Made by a program: the position numbers and the translations under genes. Below the pieces are notes generated by a model. That model was not told the origin of the DNA and did no database searches. It saw nothing but the letters and a program-made list of their open reading frames with translations. Shown here piece after piece: positions 1 through 9,280 of a stretch of 64,000 nt of DNA. Every line of letters begins with the position of its first letter. The stretch's first letter is position 1. The stretch is from NCBI GenBank assembly GCA_947623305.1, contig CANQGQ010000006.1, positions 86,967-150,966 of the forward strand, given 5' to 3'. This DNA comes from an uncultured Alistipes sp. GTDB lineage: Bacteria; Bacteroidota; Bacteroidia; Bacteroidales; Rikenellaceae.

Positions 1-242
1 ATGAACGACATCTTCGCCAGAATGTCGTCGGCATCGCTGCCCGTCGCTCCGTAGAGCGCGTCGACGTCGCTGGCATTCACGATATGGATGAAACGCTGAT
101 CCTCGTCGCCGTAGGCGTGAGGCACGACGAACGTAACCTCTACGCCGTTACGGGCCAGACCGCGCGTCATGCCGTAGCAGGCCGTTCCCAAGCCGCCCGC
201 GATGTGGGGCGGAAACTCCCAACCGAACATTAAAACTCTCAT
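1..242 (-). CDS. GT4-type glycosyltransferase, partial
   Basis: Only the N-terminal ~80 residues are in the window; the gene runs off the left edge. It begins MRVLMFGWEFPPHIAGGLG, the usual start of GT4 (GT-B fold) glycosyltransferases found next to glycogen debranching enzymes in Bacteroidota, with the glycine-rich donor-side loop GGLGTA near residue 17. It lies 183 bp downstream of the debranching-enzyme gene on the same strand. That supports a role in glycogen or alpha-glucan synthesis in the cytoplasm. In Bacteroides the next gene is usually a GH57 amylase, which would lie outside this window. The start ATG at 240-242 opens directly into the conserved motif. The acceptor cannot be judged from the fragment. 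Confidence 0.85.
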   Translation of the reverse strand, partial: MRVLMFGWEFPPHIAGGLGTACYGMTRGLARNGVEVTFVVPHAYGDEDQRFIHIVNASDVDALYGATGSDADDILAKMSF

Positions 243-425
243 AATCCTTAACTTTTTTCTTTCTTCTTTCGCTGTTTCAGCGGTCATCGTGTCCCTCTCT
301 CCGGCTTGTCCGGTCGTCTCTCGGCTCGGCAGGCGCTTTTTTCTTCTCGCACGGTTCCCCTATGCGCTTTTCGTCTCTCTTCCTCTTGGCAATAATCACT
401 TACACGGCTTGAATCCTTTTTCTTC

Positions 426-2405
426 TTATCGCTTTTTCGTCGATTTGCAATCGCAGTGCGTCTTTTTTGCATCGGTACCGGCGTATTCGGCAATCATCGC
501 TTCGATGTCGAGGATGGCCGCCACGCTCCATGCCTGCGAAATGGCTCCGCGCGGTGCGAATGGCGGATCGGCATCGAACAACTCGCAGATCGACCCGATG
601 CCGTAGGTCTGGATGTCTTCGTTGAAGTCTTCGATCATCTGCTCGGCGGTGGGCAGGAAGCGTTTGCCGTCGATGTCGAAGCAGGCCCGAACGTAGAACG
701 ACAGCGGCCACGGCCATACCGATCCGTTCTTTCCGGCGAAATCGCGTTCCGTGGGCGTGCCCTCCTGCGACCCGCGGTAAAGCGGATGGCGGGGCGACAG
801 CGTGCGCAGACCGCGCGGTGTCAGCAGGTGCTGGCGTACGGTGCGGAGGACGTTGACCTGAATGACCTCGTCGGGCATCTTGTAGGGCAACCCGCAGGCG
901 ATGACCATATTCGGACGGATGTCGCAATTCGCACCCTCCGGCCCCACGTAATCGGCCAAGTAGCCGTCGGACAGGGTGAACAATTCGTTGAATGCCTTGG
1001 CGGTCTTTGCGGGCAGGGCCTTCCAAGCGTTGACGAAGGCTTTGTCGCCGTTCTGTTCGGCCAAGGCGAGCGTATAGCATACGGCATTGTACCACAAGGC
1101 GTTGACCTCGACCTGGTAGCCGTTGCGCGGCGTAACCGGTTTGCCGTCGATGACCGAGTCCATCCACGTCATCGGATGCTGTTCGCAGTAGGCCCAGATC
1201 AATCCGTTGTCGTGCAGGGTGATGCGTCCGGCGATGCCGTTTTTGTAGGCTTCGAGCAACCCTTTCATCACTTGGCCGTAGCGTTTCCAGATTTCGGCGC
1301 CGCCCAGCTGCTTTTCGAGCTGCTGGAGCGTCCAGAAGAACCACAGCGGAGTATCGGCCGCATCGGCTGCCGAGAAAGTGCCGGTGAACATGCCGTTCTG
1401 CATGGAGCGGATTTGCGTATCGAGCACGTCGATGCAATCCTCCTTATGGTTCTGGTGCAGGGTGATACCCGGCAGTGCGACGAACGTTTCGCGGCCTTTC
1501 ACCCCGTGCCACGGATAACCGGCGACGACCTCCGTGCGGTTGCCCGGGCGCCGGATGACGAACTGCCGCGCGGCATGTTCCATGCAGCTGTGGAAATCCA
1601 CCTTGTGCGTACGGCGTTTGATGGACTGATTGAACTGCTCCCGGATCGCTTTGGGCGATTCCATCTCGTCGAGCGAGGCCGAGAAGATGATGCTTTCGCC
1701 CTTTTTGAGGTCGGTTTCGAAATAACCCGTTGTCAACAGGTCTTCGTAACCGTCGTAACCGCGCGCCAAGTCTTGCAGGTACTCGAAATTGTAGTACCAG
1801 TCGGGAGCGGGCACGAATTCCGTGCCGGGCTTGTCGGTCTGAAGGTGGAGCCACGGGAAGTTGCCGTAAAGCCGGCACTTCACGCCGTTGACGATGGGAT
1901 AGGAACGTCCGTCGGCCTCCATATTGGCATGGGTCAGCGCATGTTTGTCGCGGAACGCGAGGAAGGGCCGCAACCGCAGTTTCGTGGCGGAATGAGCGTC
2001 CACCAACGTGTAGCGGATCATCAACTGCGTGCGCTTGTGGATCCACAGCATCTCCTTGCGGAGGATGACGCCGCCCACCCGATAGGTGATGGTGGGGGTC
2101 GGCGTGTACTCGAAGTCGGTGATGTACTTGTGCCCGCGCGGCTCGTAAGTCCCCTTGAACCGGTGCAGGGCCAGATTGAACGACTGGTCGTGCTGTACGA
2201 TAGTCTCGTCGAGCGACGAGAGCAGGACGTACGTGCGGTCGCTGTCGTCGATCGGGGCGACCATCAGACCGTGGTACTTGCGCGTGTTGCAGCAGACGAT
2301 GGTCGTACTCATGTACCCGCCCATACGGTCGGTGGAGAGCATTTCGCGCTGGAGCGAGTATTCCAGATTGCCCAACTCGTTTTTGTCGAATGTAAGCGCT
2401 GACAT
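426..2405 (-). CDS. Glycogen debranching enzyme (amylo-alpha-1,6-glucosidase family)
   Basis: A 659-residue cytoplasmic protein of the bacterial/archaeal GDE type (GH133). It has an N-terminal GDE_N-like beta domain (about 1-240, with RMGGYMSTTIVCCNTRKYHG) and a C-terminal alpha/alpha toroid catalytic domain (about 290-640, with the run SVWPWPLSFYVRA). It removes alpha-1,6 branches left after phosphorylase action. The product is full length for the family; the last dozen residues (DAKKTHCDCKSTKKR) are a basic, Cys-containing tail outside the domain. It sits between the synthase/phosphorylase fusion (106 bp upstream) and a GT4 gene, forming a glycogen operon. The long frame on the opposite strand is only a codon-bias shadow. 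Confidence 0.93.
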   Translation of the reverse strand: MSALTFDKNELGNLEYSLQREMLSTDRMGGYMSTTIVCCNTRKYHGLMVAPIDDSDRTYVLLSSLDETIVQHDQSFNLALHRFKGTYEPRGHKYITDFEYTPTPTITYRVGGVILRKEMLWIHKRTQLMIRYTLVDAHSATKLRLRPFLAFRDKHALTHANMEADGRSYPIVNGVKCRLYGNFPWLHLQTDKPGTEFVPAPDWYYNFEYLQDLARGYDGYEDLLTTGYFETDLKKGESIIFSASLDEMESPKAIREQFNQSIKRRTHKVDFHSCMEHAARQFVIRRPGNRTEVVAGYPWHGVKGRETFVALPGITLHQNHKEDCIDVLDTQIRSMQNGMFTGTFSAADAADTPLWFFWTLQQLEKQLGGAEIWKRYGQVMKGLLEAYKNGIAGRITLHDNGLIWAYCEQHPMTWMDSVIDGKPVTPRNGYQVEVNALWYNAVCYTLALAEQNGDKAFVNAWKALPAKTAKAFNELFTLSDGYLADYVGPEGANCDIRPNMVIACGLPYKMPDEVIQVNVLRTVRQHLLTPRGLRTLSPRHPLYRGSQEGTPTERDFAGKNGSVWPWPLSFYVRACFDIDGKRFLPTAEQMIEDFNEDIQTYGIGSICELFDADPPFAPRGAISQAWSVAAILDIEAMIAEYAGTDAKKTHCDCKSTKKR

Positions 2406-2511
2406 ATACCTTCTATTTCTGTTCGTCCTATAAAGTTAATAATAATTTTGCAAACCGGCGTGCTTTTTTATAAAAAAACGACGTTCGGGACTGAAATTTC
2501 GACCGATCCCA

Positions 2512-5500
2512 CTATGCCCACTTCACCAGCGCATAGTCCATGCGGTGCGGCAAGTTCGGATTCGACGGGTAGATGCGCAGCGCGATGTCGAACGTACCGG
2601 CCGATTCGGGCGTGTAGTCGAGTGCGTAGGTAACCTGCGAACCCTCTTTGCCGATGCGATCCAACTGAACCGTTTTGGCCACGTTGACGCTCTCGCCGCC
2701 GACGATCTGACGGGCGATGACCATCTCCACGCCGATGTCTTCGGGCCGCAGCGTCGCGATGTCGACCGTTACCTCGAAGTGGTAGCTTTCGCCTACGCAA
2801 ACGGCCTCCTTGCCCATCATGACGCGCTGCACATCGACCACGCGCACGTTGTCCCATGCCGCCGAAACTTTGCGCTTCCATGCGGCGATCTCGCGGGCCA
2901 TGCGGTAACCGTTTTCCAACATGCGGTGTTTGCGTTCAGCCAACTTGTTGTAGAAACGCTCCTCGTAGTCGTTGAGCATGCGGTTGGTCGTGAAGTTCGA
3001 TGCGATGTCGGCGATGCACTCCTTGACCGCTTTGACCCATTCGTGTGGGATGTTGTCGCTGCTGCGGTTGTAGTATTTCGGAGCGATCTCCTCTTCGATG
3101 GTGTTGTAGATCATCTCGGCATCCAGTTCGTCCTGGTAGTGCTGGTCGGCGAAGGTGCGTTCCATCGGGAGCGCCCAGCCGGCGCCCTGCTTGTACCCTT
3201 CGACCCACCAGCCGTCGAGCACGGAGAACTGCAATACGCCGTTCATGACGCACTTTTCGCCCGACGTACCCGATGCCTCCAATGGACGGGTCGGCGTGTT
3301 CAACCAAACGTCGACGCCCTGCACCATGCGGCGGGCCAGCTCCATGTCGTAGTTTTGCAGGAAGATGATTTTGCCCACGAACTGCGGCATGGCTGCCACC
3401 TCGACGATACGTTTGATGAGGTCTTGGCCGGGCTTGTCGTTCGGGTGGGCCTTGCCTGCGAAGATGAACTGCACGGGACGTTCCTTGTTGTTGACGATGG
3501 CGGCCAGACGGTCGAGGTTCGTGAACAGCAGATAGGCTCGTTTATAGGTCGCGAAACGGCGTGCGAATCCGATGGTCAGCACCTCGGGCTTGATGCCCTC
3601 GATGATTTGCAACATCTGGCGCGGCGAATCCAACCGCACCTGTTTCGGGTCGCTGTAACGGCGCCGGATATGTTTGATTAATTTGGTCTTCAATTTCATA
3701 CGCTCGGACCAGAGGTCGGCGTCCGGAATGTCGTGCACCTTCTGCCAAGCCGGAATGTCGTAGCAATGTCCCTCGAATCCGTCGGCGAAGTAGCGGGCGT
3801 AGAGCCGGCGCAGCCCCGTAGAAACCCACGTCGGGAAGTGCACGCCGTTCGTAACGTAACCGATGTGCAGCTCGTTCTTGAAGTACCCGGGCCACATGTT
3901 TCCCAAAATGTCTTTCGAAACTTCGCCGTGCAGCCACGAAACGCCGTTGACCTCCTGCGAGAGGTTGCAGGCCAGCACCGACATCGAGAACTTCTCGTTC
4001 GGGTCGTTGGGGTTGGTCTTGCCGAGGTTGATGTACTGTTCCCACGTGATGCCCAATACGTCGGGATAGTGCGACATGTATTGACGGATCATGGATTCGG
4101 GGAAAGCGTCGTGGCCGGCCGGCACGGGCGTGTGGGTCGTGAAGAGCGACGACGAACGGATTACCTCCAACGCTTCGGAGAAGGTCAGTTTCTTGTGGTT
4201 CACCAAGTCGCGGATGCGCTCGATGCCGATGAAGGCGGCGTGGCCCTCGTTGCAATGGAACACATCGTTCTTGATGCCCAACTTGCGCAGGGCGCGGATA
4301 CCGCCGATACCCAACAGAATCTCCTGTTTCAGACGGTTCTCCCAGTCGCCGCCGTAGAGGTAGTGGGTAATCTGACGATCTTCCTCGAGGTTGTCCTCGA
4401 AGTCGGAATCCAACAGATAGAGGTCGGTGCGGCCTACCTGACACTTCCAGATGCGGGCCGAAAGCGTACGGCCCGGGAAGGCGATCGAAATGGTCGCCCA
4501 GTTGCCCGCCTCATCGCGCACCGGAGTGATCGGCAATTTATAAAAATTTTGCGCTTCGTAGGTCGCCTCCTGGGCTCCCTGTGCCGAAAGACGCTGCGTG
4601 AAATAACCGTAGCGGTACAGCAGGCCCACGGCCGTCATCGGGATGTTCTTGTCCGACGCCTCTTTCAGGTAGTCGCCGGCGAGGATGCCCAAACCGCCCG
4701 AATAAATCTTCAACGACGAGTGCAGACCGTACTCCATCGAGAAGTAGGAGATCGACGTCGATTGCGGATCGGGCTTTTCGTTCATGTAGTTGCGGAACTG
4801 CGTGTGGACGGCTTCCAGTTGGTTGAGGAAGTTCGTGTCGTGTTCCAGCTCCTTGAGTCGCTGCACGCTCAGTTTGTCGAGGAACGCGATGGGATTGCGT
4901 TCGCAGGCGGCCCACAGCTCGGGGTCGATGTTCTCGAACAGGTCGCGGGCTTTGGCATTCCAGCACCACCAGAGGTTGCGCGACAGTTCTTCGAGCGCAT
5001 GGAGACACGACGGCAGGGTCTTGTCGACCATCATCCGCGTCCAGTTCGGACGTTCGACGAACAGCTGCTGACGTACGAAGTTGATCTGTTCGTTCTTGGC
5101 GCCGCCGTCGTCCAATACGGCACGATTGGTGCGCAGAATCGAACTCTCGATCGCTTCGGAATAGGCGTTTTCGTAGGCCGAGTAGAGATGCTCCCAGAGC
5201 AGGGTTTTCGAAATTTCATAGGCCGAACGACGGACGGCGGCCACGTGCTCGGCATCGAGCTGGCTGAATCCGAGCAGGGCTTCGGCGATGCTGTCCACGA
5301 CCTCCTTGTCGTTGTAGTCGTCGCGGCGAATCACCTCGATGCCCGTGTGCTCGCGCATCTTTTCGACCCAGAGGCCGAATCCGGAGAGCGACGTGGTGAT
5401 GGTCGGTACCGAGAAGGCGATGGATTCCAGCGGCGTGTAGCCCCACGGTTCGTAGTAGGAGGGGAACACGGTGATATCCATCCCTACCAATAATTCGTAG

Positions 5501-6768
5501 TAATGTTTATTAAAAATGCCGTCGGTCTTGTTGAGGTAGGTCGGAACGAAGATGACGCGCACTTTCGAATCGGCGGCCGTCAAAGCGCTGCCGTTCATCG
5601 AGTTGACGATCGGGTCCCAAGTCGGATTCTCCAAATAGTGGGTCGAGAACTTGTATTGGCTTTCGTCGATGGGGTTCTTCGGATCGGCCAGATGGTTCTG
5701 CAGGTCGACGCGCGGCCCGCGGTTGCCCGTGGGCACGGTAACGTAGGCCAGCACTTCGCGCTGGAGCTTGTCGGTCGCGGCCAGCTGCTTCAACGAGTCG
5801 AGGAAGACATCGAGCCCCTTGTTACGGAACTCGTAGCGGCCGCTCGTGCCGATGATGAGCGGGTCGGTGGTGAATTTGTGGCCCAAGCAGGCTTCGGCTA
5901 CCTGAATCATCGCGCGACGGGCCTCGCTGCGCTTCGTTTCGTACTCCTCGCCCGTCCAGACGAAGTCGTTTTCGAAGCCGTTGGGCGTTACGCTGTCCGG
6001 TTCGCGGTTCAACAGATATTTACATTCATTAGCCGTCAAATCGCTGACCGTTAAAAATCCGTCGTGATAGGCCGCAGCGCTCTTTTCGATGGAGTGCTTG
6101 GCCGTAACGTTGAACTGACGGGCGAGTTCGTCGGCGTTGAATTTGGTCAGATCGTTGTAGAGCGGCAGTCGGTTGCCGGCGATGCAGCGGCCCATCACCG
6201 TGGCGTGGGTCGTGAACAGTGTAGCCACGTAGGGCGAGGCCTTGCGCAGGTAGAGTCCGCCCGCTGCGGTCATCCATTCGTGGAAGTGGGCGGCGACCTT
6301 TTCGGTCGAGATGCAGAAATTCTCGACGTAGGAGGCGATGACCATGCCGGCGGCATAACCGAAGAGCACGGGCTCGACGTAGTCCCACTGGCCCGAAATC
6401 GAGTCGACGTGATAATCCTCCCAGAGGTTTTTCAGAATTTCGTCTTTCTGCGAAAAAAGCGAGGTGAAATCGACGAGAATGGCGATCGGTTCGCTTTTGA
6501 TTTTCCACCGGCCGACGCGGATGCGGATGCGGATGCCTTTGTCATAGACGGATAACCGCCAGTTCTTCAATAGGTTGGTATCCTCTTCGAATTCGGGGTT
6601 GACCCCTTCGTGTTGGAGATCGGGGCCGATCAGCAGGTAGTGGTCTCCGAATTTTCGGGTTGCAGTTTCCGCTTTGGTGGCGATGACGGTATGGATCCCG
6701 CCCACCTTGTTGCAAACTTCCCAACTGACTTCGAAAAGTACGTCGGGGGTTAATTTGGCATTGCTCAT
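2512..6768 (-). CDS. Glycogen synthase (GT3-like) fused to alpha-glucan phosphorylase (GT35)
   Basis: A two-enzyme polypeptide of about 1418 residues. Residues ~1-560 look like a eukaryote-type GT3 glycogen synthase (LFEVSWEVCNKVGGIHTV near the start; FPSYYEPWGYTPLES in the C-terminal Rossmann domain). Residues ~590-1300 are a GT35 phosphorylase of the short bacterial type, with the PLP-lysine motif EASGTSGEKCVMNG and the tail VLDGWWVEGY. A beta-rich C-terminal extension follows. The fusion would couple elongation and phosphorolysis of glycogen. Similar fusions are known in Bacteroidetes. I chose the ATG at 6766-6768, which gives MSNAKLTPD; the upstream 19 codons of open frame lie in the leader. 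A strong promoter lies at 6823-6853. Confidence 0.92.
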   Translation of the reverse strand: MSNAKLTPDVLFEVSWEVCNKVGGIHTVIATKAETATRKFGDHYLLIGPDLQHEGVNPEFEEDTNLLKNWRLSVYDKGIRIRIRVGRWKIKSEPIAILVDFTSLFSQKDEILKNLWEDYHVDSISGQWDYVEPVLFGYAAGMVIASYVENFCISTEKVAAHFHEWMTAAGGLYLRKASPYVATLFTTHATVMGRCIAGNRLPLYNDLTKFNADELARQFNVTAKHSIEKSAAAYHDGFLTVSDLTANECKYLLNREPDSVTPNGFENDFVWTGEEYETKRSEARRAMIQVAEACLGHKFTTDPLIIGTSGRYEFRNKGLDVFLDSLKQLAATDKLQREVLAYVTVPTGNRGPRVDLQNHLADPKNPIDESQYKFSTHYLENPTWDPIVNSMNGSALTAADSKVRVIFVPTYLNKTDGIFNKHYYELLVGMDITVFPSYYEPWGYTPLESIAFSVPTITTSLSGFGLWVEKMREHTGIEVIRRDDYNDKEVVDSIAEALLGFSQLDAEHVAAVRRSAYEISKTLLWEHLYSAYENAYSEAIESSILRTNRAVLDDGGAKNEQINFVRQQLFVERPNWTRMMVDKTLPSCLHALEELSRNLWWCWNAKARDLFENIDPELWAACERNPIAFLDKLSVQRLKELEHDTNFLNQLEAVHTQFRNYMNEKPDPQSTSISYFSMEYGLHSSLKIYSGGLGILAGDYLKEASDKNIPMTAVGLLYRYGYFTQRLSAQGAQEATYEAQNFYKLPITPVRDEAGNWATISIAFPGRTLSARIWKCQVGRTDLYLLDSDFEDNLEEDRQITHYLYGGDWENRLKQEILLGIGGIRALRKLGIKNDVFHCNEGHAAFIGIERIRDLVNHKKLTFSEALEVIRSSSLFTTHTPVPAGHDAFPESMIRQYMSHYPDVLGITWEQYINLGKTNPNDPNEKFSMSVLACNLSQEVNGVSWLHGEVSKDILGNMWPGYFKNELHIGYVTNGVHFPTWVSTGLRRLYARYFADGFEGHCYDIPAWQKVHDIPDADLWSERMKLKTKLIKHIRRRYSDPKQVRLDSPRQMLQIIEGIKPEVLTIGFARRFATYKRAYLLFTNLDRLAAIVNNKERPVQFIFAGKAHPNDKPGQDLIKRIVEVAAMPQFVGKIIFLQNYDMELARRMVQGVDVWLNTPTRPLEASGTSGEKCVMNGVLQFSVLDGWWVEGYKQGAGWALPMERTFADQHYQDELDAEMIYNTIEEEIAPKYYNRSSDNIPHEWVKAVKECIADIASNFTTNRMLNDYEERFYNKLAERKHRMLENGYRMAREIAAWKRKVSAAWDNVRVVDVQRVMMGKEAVCVGESYHFEVTVDIATLRPEDIGVEMVIARQIVGGESVNVAKTVQLDRIGKEGSQVTYALDYTPESAGTFDIALRIYPSNPNLPHRMDYALVKWA

Positions 6769-6822
6769 ATTTTCGATAGCTGAATTTGTATTTTCGTGCA
6801 AAGAACCGGATTTTTCCGCCCG

Positions 6823-6853
6823 CAAAGGTAATACTTATATTTCTATAAAACAA
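6823..6853 (-). promoter_or_regulatory. Bacteroidota-type promoter of the glycogen operon
   Basis: On the minus strand a TTG (6851-6853) is followed after 20 bp by TACCTTTG (6823-6830), matching the -33 TTG / -7 TAnnTTTG consensus for the primary sigma factor of this phylum. It lies about 55 bp upstream of the synthase/phosphorylase start. Confidence 0.75.
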
Positions 6854-6960
6854 CCCGAATGAGGGTTAATAAAATTATTTAATAATTTGTTAATATAGCT
6901 TCGGCGGCTCGGGACGGTCGGACGATGGCCGATGGATTCCGACGAACGGCGGATGCAGGA

Positions 6961-8085
6961 TTATCCGTCGTCGTCCGTTTCGAAAAACGACCGGATCACC
7001 GCGTCGGAGAGCAGGAACCGTTCGGGCGGCAGGGCCAGCCGCGCACCCGAAAGCCGCAGCGTACCTGTCTGCAACCACGATTCCGCCTCTTGGCGCAGTC
7101 GTCGGGCCCGTTTCGCGCCGAAGTGTCGTTCCGCTTCCGCGAGGTCGATTCCCTCGGCTGTCCGCAGACGGGTCAATAGGTATTCGTTGAACCGGTCGGT
7201 GTCGGTCAGCCGTTCGCTTTCGGCCGGAATGCCCTCGATGTAACGCGCCACGGAGGCGACACCCCAATGCCGTTCGCGTCCGTCGTAGGAGTGGGCGGCA
7301 GGGCCGATGCCCAAATACTTCACCCCGTGCCAGTAAGAGGCGTTGTGCCGGGCCCGGAACCCGGGGAGGGCGAAATTCGAAACTTCGTAATGCTCGAATC
7401 CGGCGCTGCAAAGCGTATCGTGCACGAGGCGGAATTCGGTTTCGCTCGTTTCGTCGCTCACGGGCGCGAAAGTGCCGCGTTCGGCACGACGCCCGAAAGC
7501 CGTGCCGGGCTCTATGGTCAAATGGTATGCCGAAACGTGTTGCACGTCGGCTTCGAGCGTGCGGTCGAGCGTGCGTCGCAGCGAATCGCCGCCGAATCCC
7601 GGAACTCCGAAGATCAAGTCCACCGTCAGGTTGGAAAATCCGGCCTGTTTGGCTGCGCGGATGGCTGCGTCGGCTTGGGCGGCATCGTGGCGGCGGTTCA
7701 TCAGCCGCAGGCAGTCGTTGTCGAACGATTGCACGCCGATCGAAAGACGGTCGATGCCCGCTTCGCGCAGAGCGGCGAGATAACGAACGTCGAGGTCGTC
7801 GGGGTTGGCTTCGAGCGTGGTCTCCTCGACAGCCGAACAGTCGAACAAGCGAGCTGCATGGTCGAGCAGTTCGCGGATCGTTGCAGGCGGGCAGAGCGAA
7901 GGCGTGCCGCCCCCGAAATAACGGGTTCGAACGGGTTCGCCGTCGAGGTAGCCGCGTCGTTCGTCGAGTTCGCGGTGCATGGCACCGATGAGGTCGGGCA
8001 GTCGGCCGGTGCCGACCTCTTTGAAGAAGTCGCAGTAAGCGCATACCCGTTTGCAAAAGGGAATATGGAAGTAGAGACCGGCCAT
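6961..8085 (-). CDS. hemW: Radical SAM haem chaperone HemW
   Basis: 374 residues. The radical-SAM [4Fe-4S] motif CKRVCAYCDF sits at residues 11-20 (Cys 11, 15, 18). It is preceded by YFHIPFC and followed by RYFGGGTPSL and the SIGVQSFDNDCL strand, the standard HemW signature. The fold resembles coproporphyrinogen III oxidase HemN, but HemW proteins are haem-transfer chaperones, and the short N-terminus before the cluster fits HemW better. It is on the same strand as, and 64 bp downstream of, the Xer recombinase, with a copy of the mosaic repeat in the gap. The start ATG follows an A-rich stretch rather than a clear Shine-Dalgarno. Confidence 0.9.
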   Translation of the reverse strand: MAGLYFHIPFCKRVCAYCDFFKEVGTGRLPDLIGAMHRELDERRGYLDGEPVRTRYFGGGTPSLCPPATIRELLDHAARLFDCSAVEETTLEANPDDLDVRYLAALREAGIDRLSIGVQSFDNDCLRLMNRRHDAAQADAAIRAAKQAGFSNLTVDLIFGVPGFGGDSLRRTLDRTLEADVQHVSAYHLTIEPGTAFGRRAERGTFAPVSDETSETEFRLVHDTLCSAGFEHYEVSNFALPGFRARHNASYWHGVKYLGIGPAAHSYDGRERHWGVASVARYIEGIPAESERLTDTDRFNEYLLTRLRTAEGIDLAEAERHFGAKRARRLRQEAESWLQTGTLRLSGARLALPPERFLLSDAVIRSFFETDDDG

Positions 8086-8149
8086 TTTTTATTCGCGCGA
8101 TAGACCGTTATCGGGTTTTTGATGGGTATCTGCGCTGCCATCCATTTTA
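8086..8149. repeat. Mosaic intergenic repeat copy (hemW leader)
   Basis: Starts at the hemW start codon with TTTTTTATTCGCGCGATAG and continues ACCGTTATCGGG, then a degenerate GGGTATCTGCGCTGCCATCC. This matches the order of the family core (TAGACCGTTATC, CTTTCGACCGTTATC, TTCGCTGCC) seen at 27.6, 28.9 and 35.6 kb. Confidence 0.55.
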
Positions 8150-9046
8150 TTAGATATTCAGGTGATCTTCGACTGTCTGCCGCAGGTGCTCGCTGTCGAG
8201 GTGGGTGTAGATTTCGGTCGTGAGGATGCTCTCGTGGCCCAGCATCTCCTGCACCTGACGGATGCTGGCGCCCCCTTCGAGCAGGTGCGTGGCGAACGAG
8301 TGCCGGAAGCTGTGCGGACTGATCCGTTTGTCGATGCCGGCGCGGGCCGCCGCCTGCCGGATGACGGTGAAAACCATGACGCGCGTCAGTTTGCGGCCCC
8401 GATTGTTCAGAAATACGGTCTCCTCGCCCGCTCGCAGCGGGCGCCGGTGTTCGAGGTAGAGCTGGATGCGGTCGCGGGCTATCGTGCTGATGGGCACCAA
8501 TCGCTGTTTGTCGCCCTTGCCGATGACGCGGAGGTACCCTTCGCCGAAAAAGAGGTCGGACAGACGGAGCGAGGTCAGTTCCGAGACGCGCAATCCGCAC
8601 GAATAGAGCGTTTCGAGCATGGCACTGTCGCGCAGGCCTTTGGTCGTCGAGGTGTCGATTGCGGCGATGATGCGGTCGATCTCGTCGGTGGTCAGCACGT
8701 CGGGCAGCTGGCGGCCGAACTTCGGCGCCGCGATGAACTCGACGGGAGAATTGGTAACCTTATCTGTAATCAAGAGGTAGTTAAAAAAACTGCGGATGCT
8801 GCACAAGGCGCGGGCTTGCGAACTCTTTTCGCGACCGCGGTCGAAAAGCCAGGCGATATAACGTTCGATCATTTCGGGCTCGACCTTGCGCGGCTCGACG
8901 TCCCACATCCGCAGGATGTAGTGGGCGAAGTCGCGCAGATCGCGCAGGTAGGCTTCGACGGTATGGGCCGAGAGACGTTTCTCGAACCGGATATAGGTAC
9001 GATAGGAGCGGCCCGTGTCCGCCCATTTTTTCGTGGTTTCCGCCAT
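8150..9046 (-). CDS. xerD: Tyrosine recombinase XerC/XerD family, probably XerD
   Basis: 298 residues, the normal length for Xer proteins that resolve chromosome dimers at dif with FtsK. The N-terminal SAM-like core-binding domain spans ~12-95. The catalytic domain carries Arg153 (GLRVSELTSL), a lysine at 177/180 (VIGKGDKQR), His245 and Arg248 (HSFRHSFATH), His271 (LGHES) and the nucleophile Tyr280 (TEIYTHLD). The C-terminal helix after the tyrosine is present. It lies beside hemW and divergent from recO, with no phage genes or tRNA adjacent, so it looks like the housekeeping recombinase rather than an integrase. XerC cannot be strictly excluded. Confidence 0.88.
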   Translation of the reverse strand: MAETTKKWADTGRSYRTYIRFEKRLSAHTVEAYLRDLRDFAHYILRMWDVEPRKVEPEMIERYIAWLFDRGREKSSQARALCSIRSFFNYLLITDKVTNSPVEFIAAPKFGRQLPDVLTTDEIDRIIAAIDTSTTKGLRDSAMLETLYSCGLRVSELTSLRLSDLFFGEGYLRVIGKGDKQRLVPISTIARDRIQLYLEHRRPLRAGEETVFLNNRGRKLTRVMVFTVIRQAAARAGIDKRISPHSFRHSFATHLLEGGASIRQVQEMLGHESILTTEIYTHLDSEHLRQTVEDHLNI

Positions 9047-9052
9047 GCAGGT

Positions 9053-9082
9053 TTGCCGGTTTCGGAGTTATCGTTAACTTTG
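9053..9082 (+). promoter_or_regulatory. Promoter candidate for recO
   Basis: TTG (9053-9055), a 19-bp spacer and TAACTTTG (9075-9082) match the Bacteroidota consensus on the plus strand. It overlaps the region just upstream of the divergent xer gene and would give recO a leader of about 190 nt that contains the GC-rich two-hairpin repeat. Confidence 0.6.
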
Positions 9083-9152
9083 CTCCTTGCGAAGATACGA
9101 ATTTTTCGTCATTTGTGTACTGCTGTTCCGAAGGTTCGATTCGTTCCGATCA

Positions 9153-9217
9153 AAGCCCCTCCCAAGGGAGGGGTTTGGGGTGGGGTCAAAACTGAATACA
9201 CGGCCAAAGGCCGTGAG
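9153..9217 (+). repeat. Two-hairpin GC-rich repeat, copy 1 (recO leader)
   Basis: Layout: AAGCCCCTCCCAAGGGAGGGG hairpin (20-bp core), then a linker GTTTGGGGTGGGGTCAAA, then a short spacer and a second hairpin ACGGCCAAAGGCCGT followed by GAG. The same layout with a conserved linker recurs at 49971-50028 (minus) and 53423-53484 (plus). Confidence 0.7.
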
Positions 9218-9280
9218 AAACAGCGGTCGGATTTGAAAAACCAGACCAGAAACGCGGGTACATTAAAGTATAGTTTCGCG

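Noticed and set aside
456..2402. 648-codon open frame on the plus strand, opposite the debranching enzyme
   Set aside because: It mirrors the real gene with GC-rich codon bias and has no recognisable domain; similar long antisense frames lie over most genes here.
8150..9046. Xer recombinase as the integrase of the capsid locus
   Set aside because: It is 4 kb away beyond unrelated genes, has the standard Xer length and motifs, and sits beside hemW and recO.
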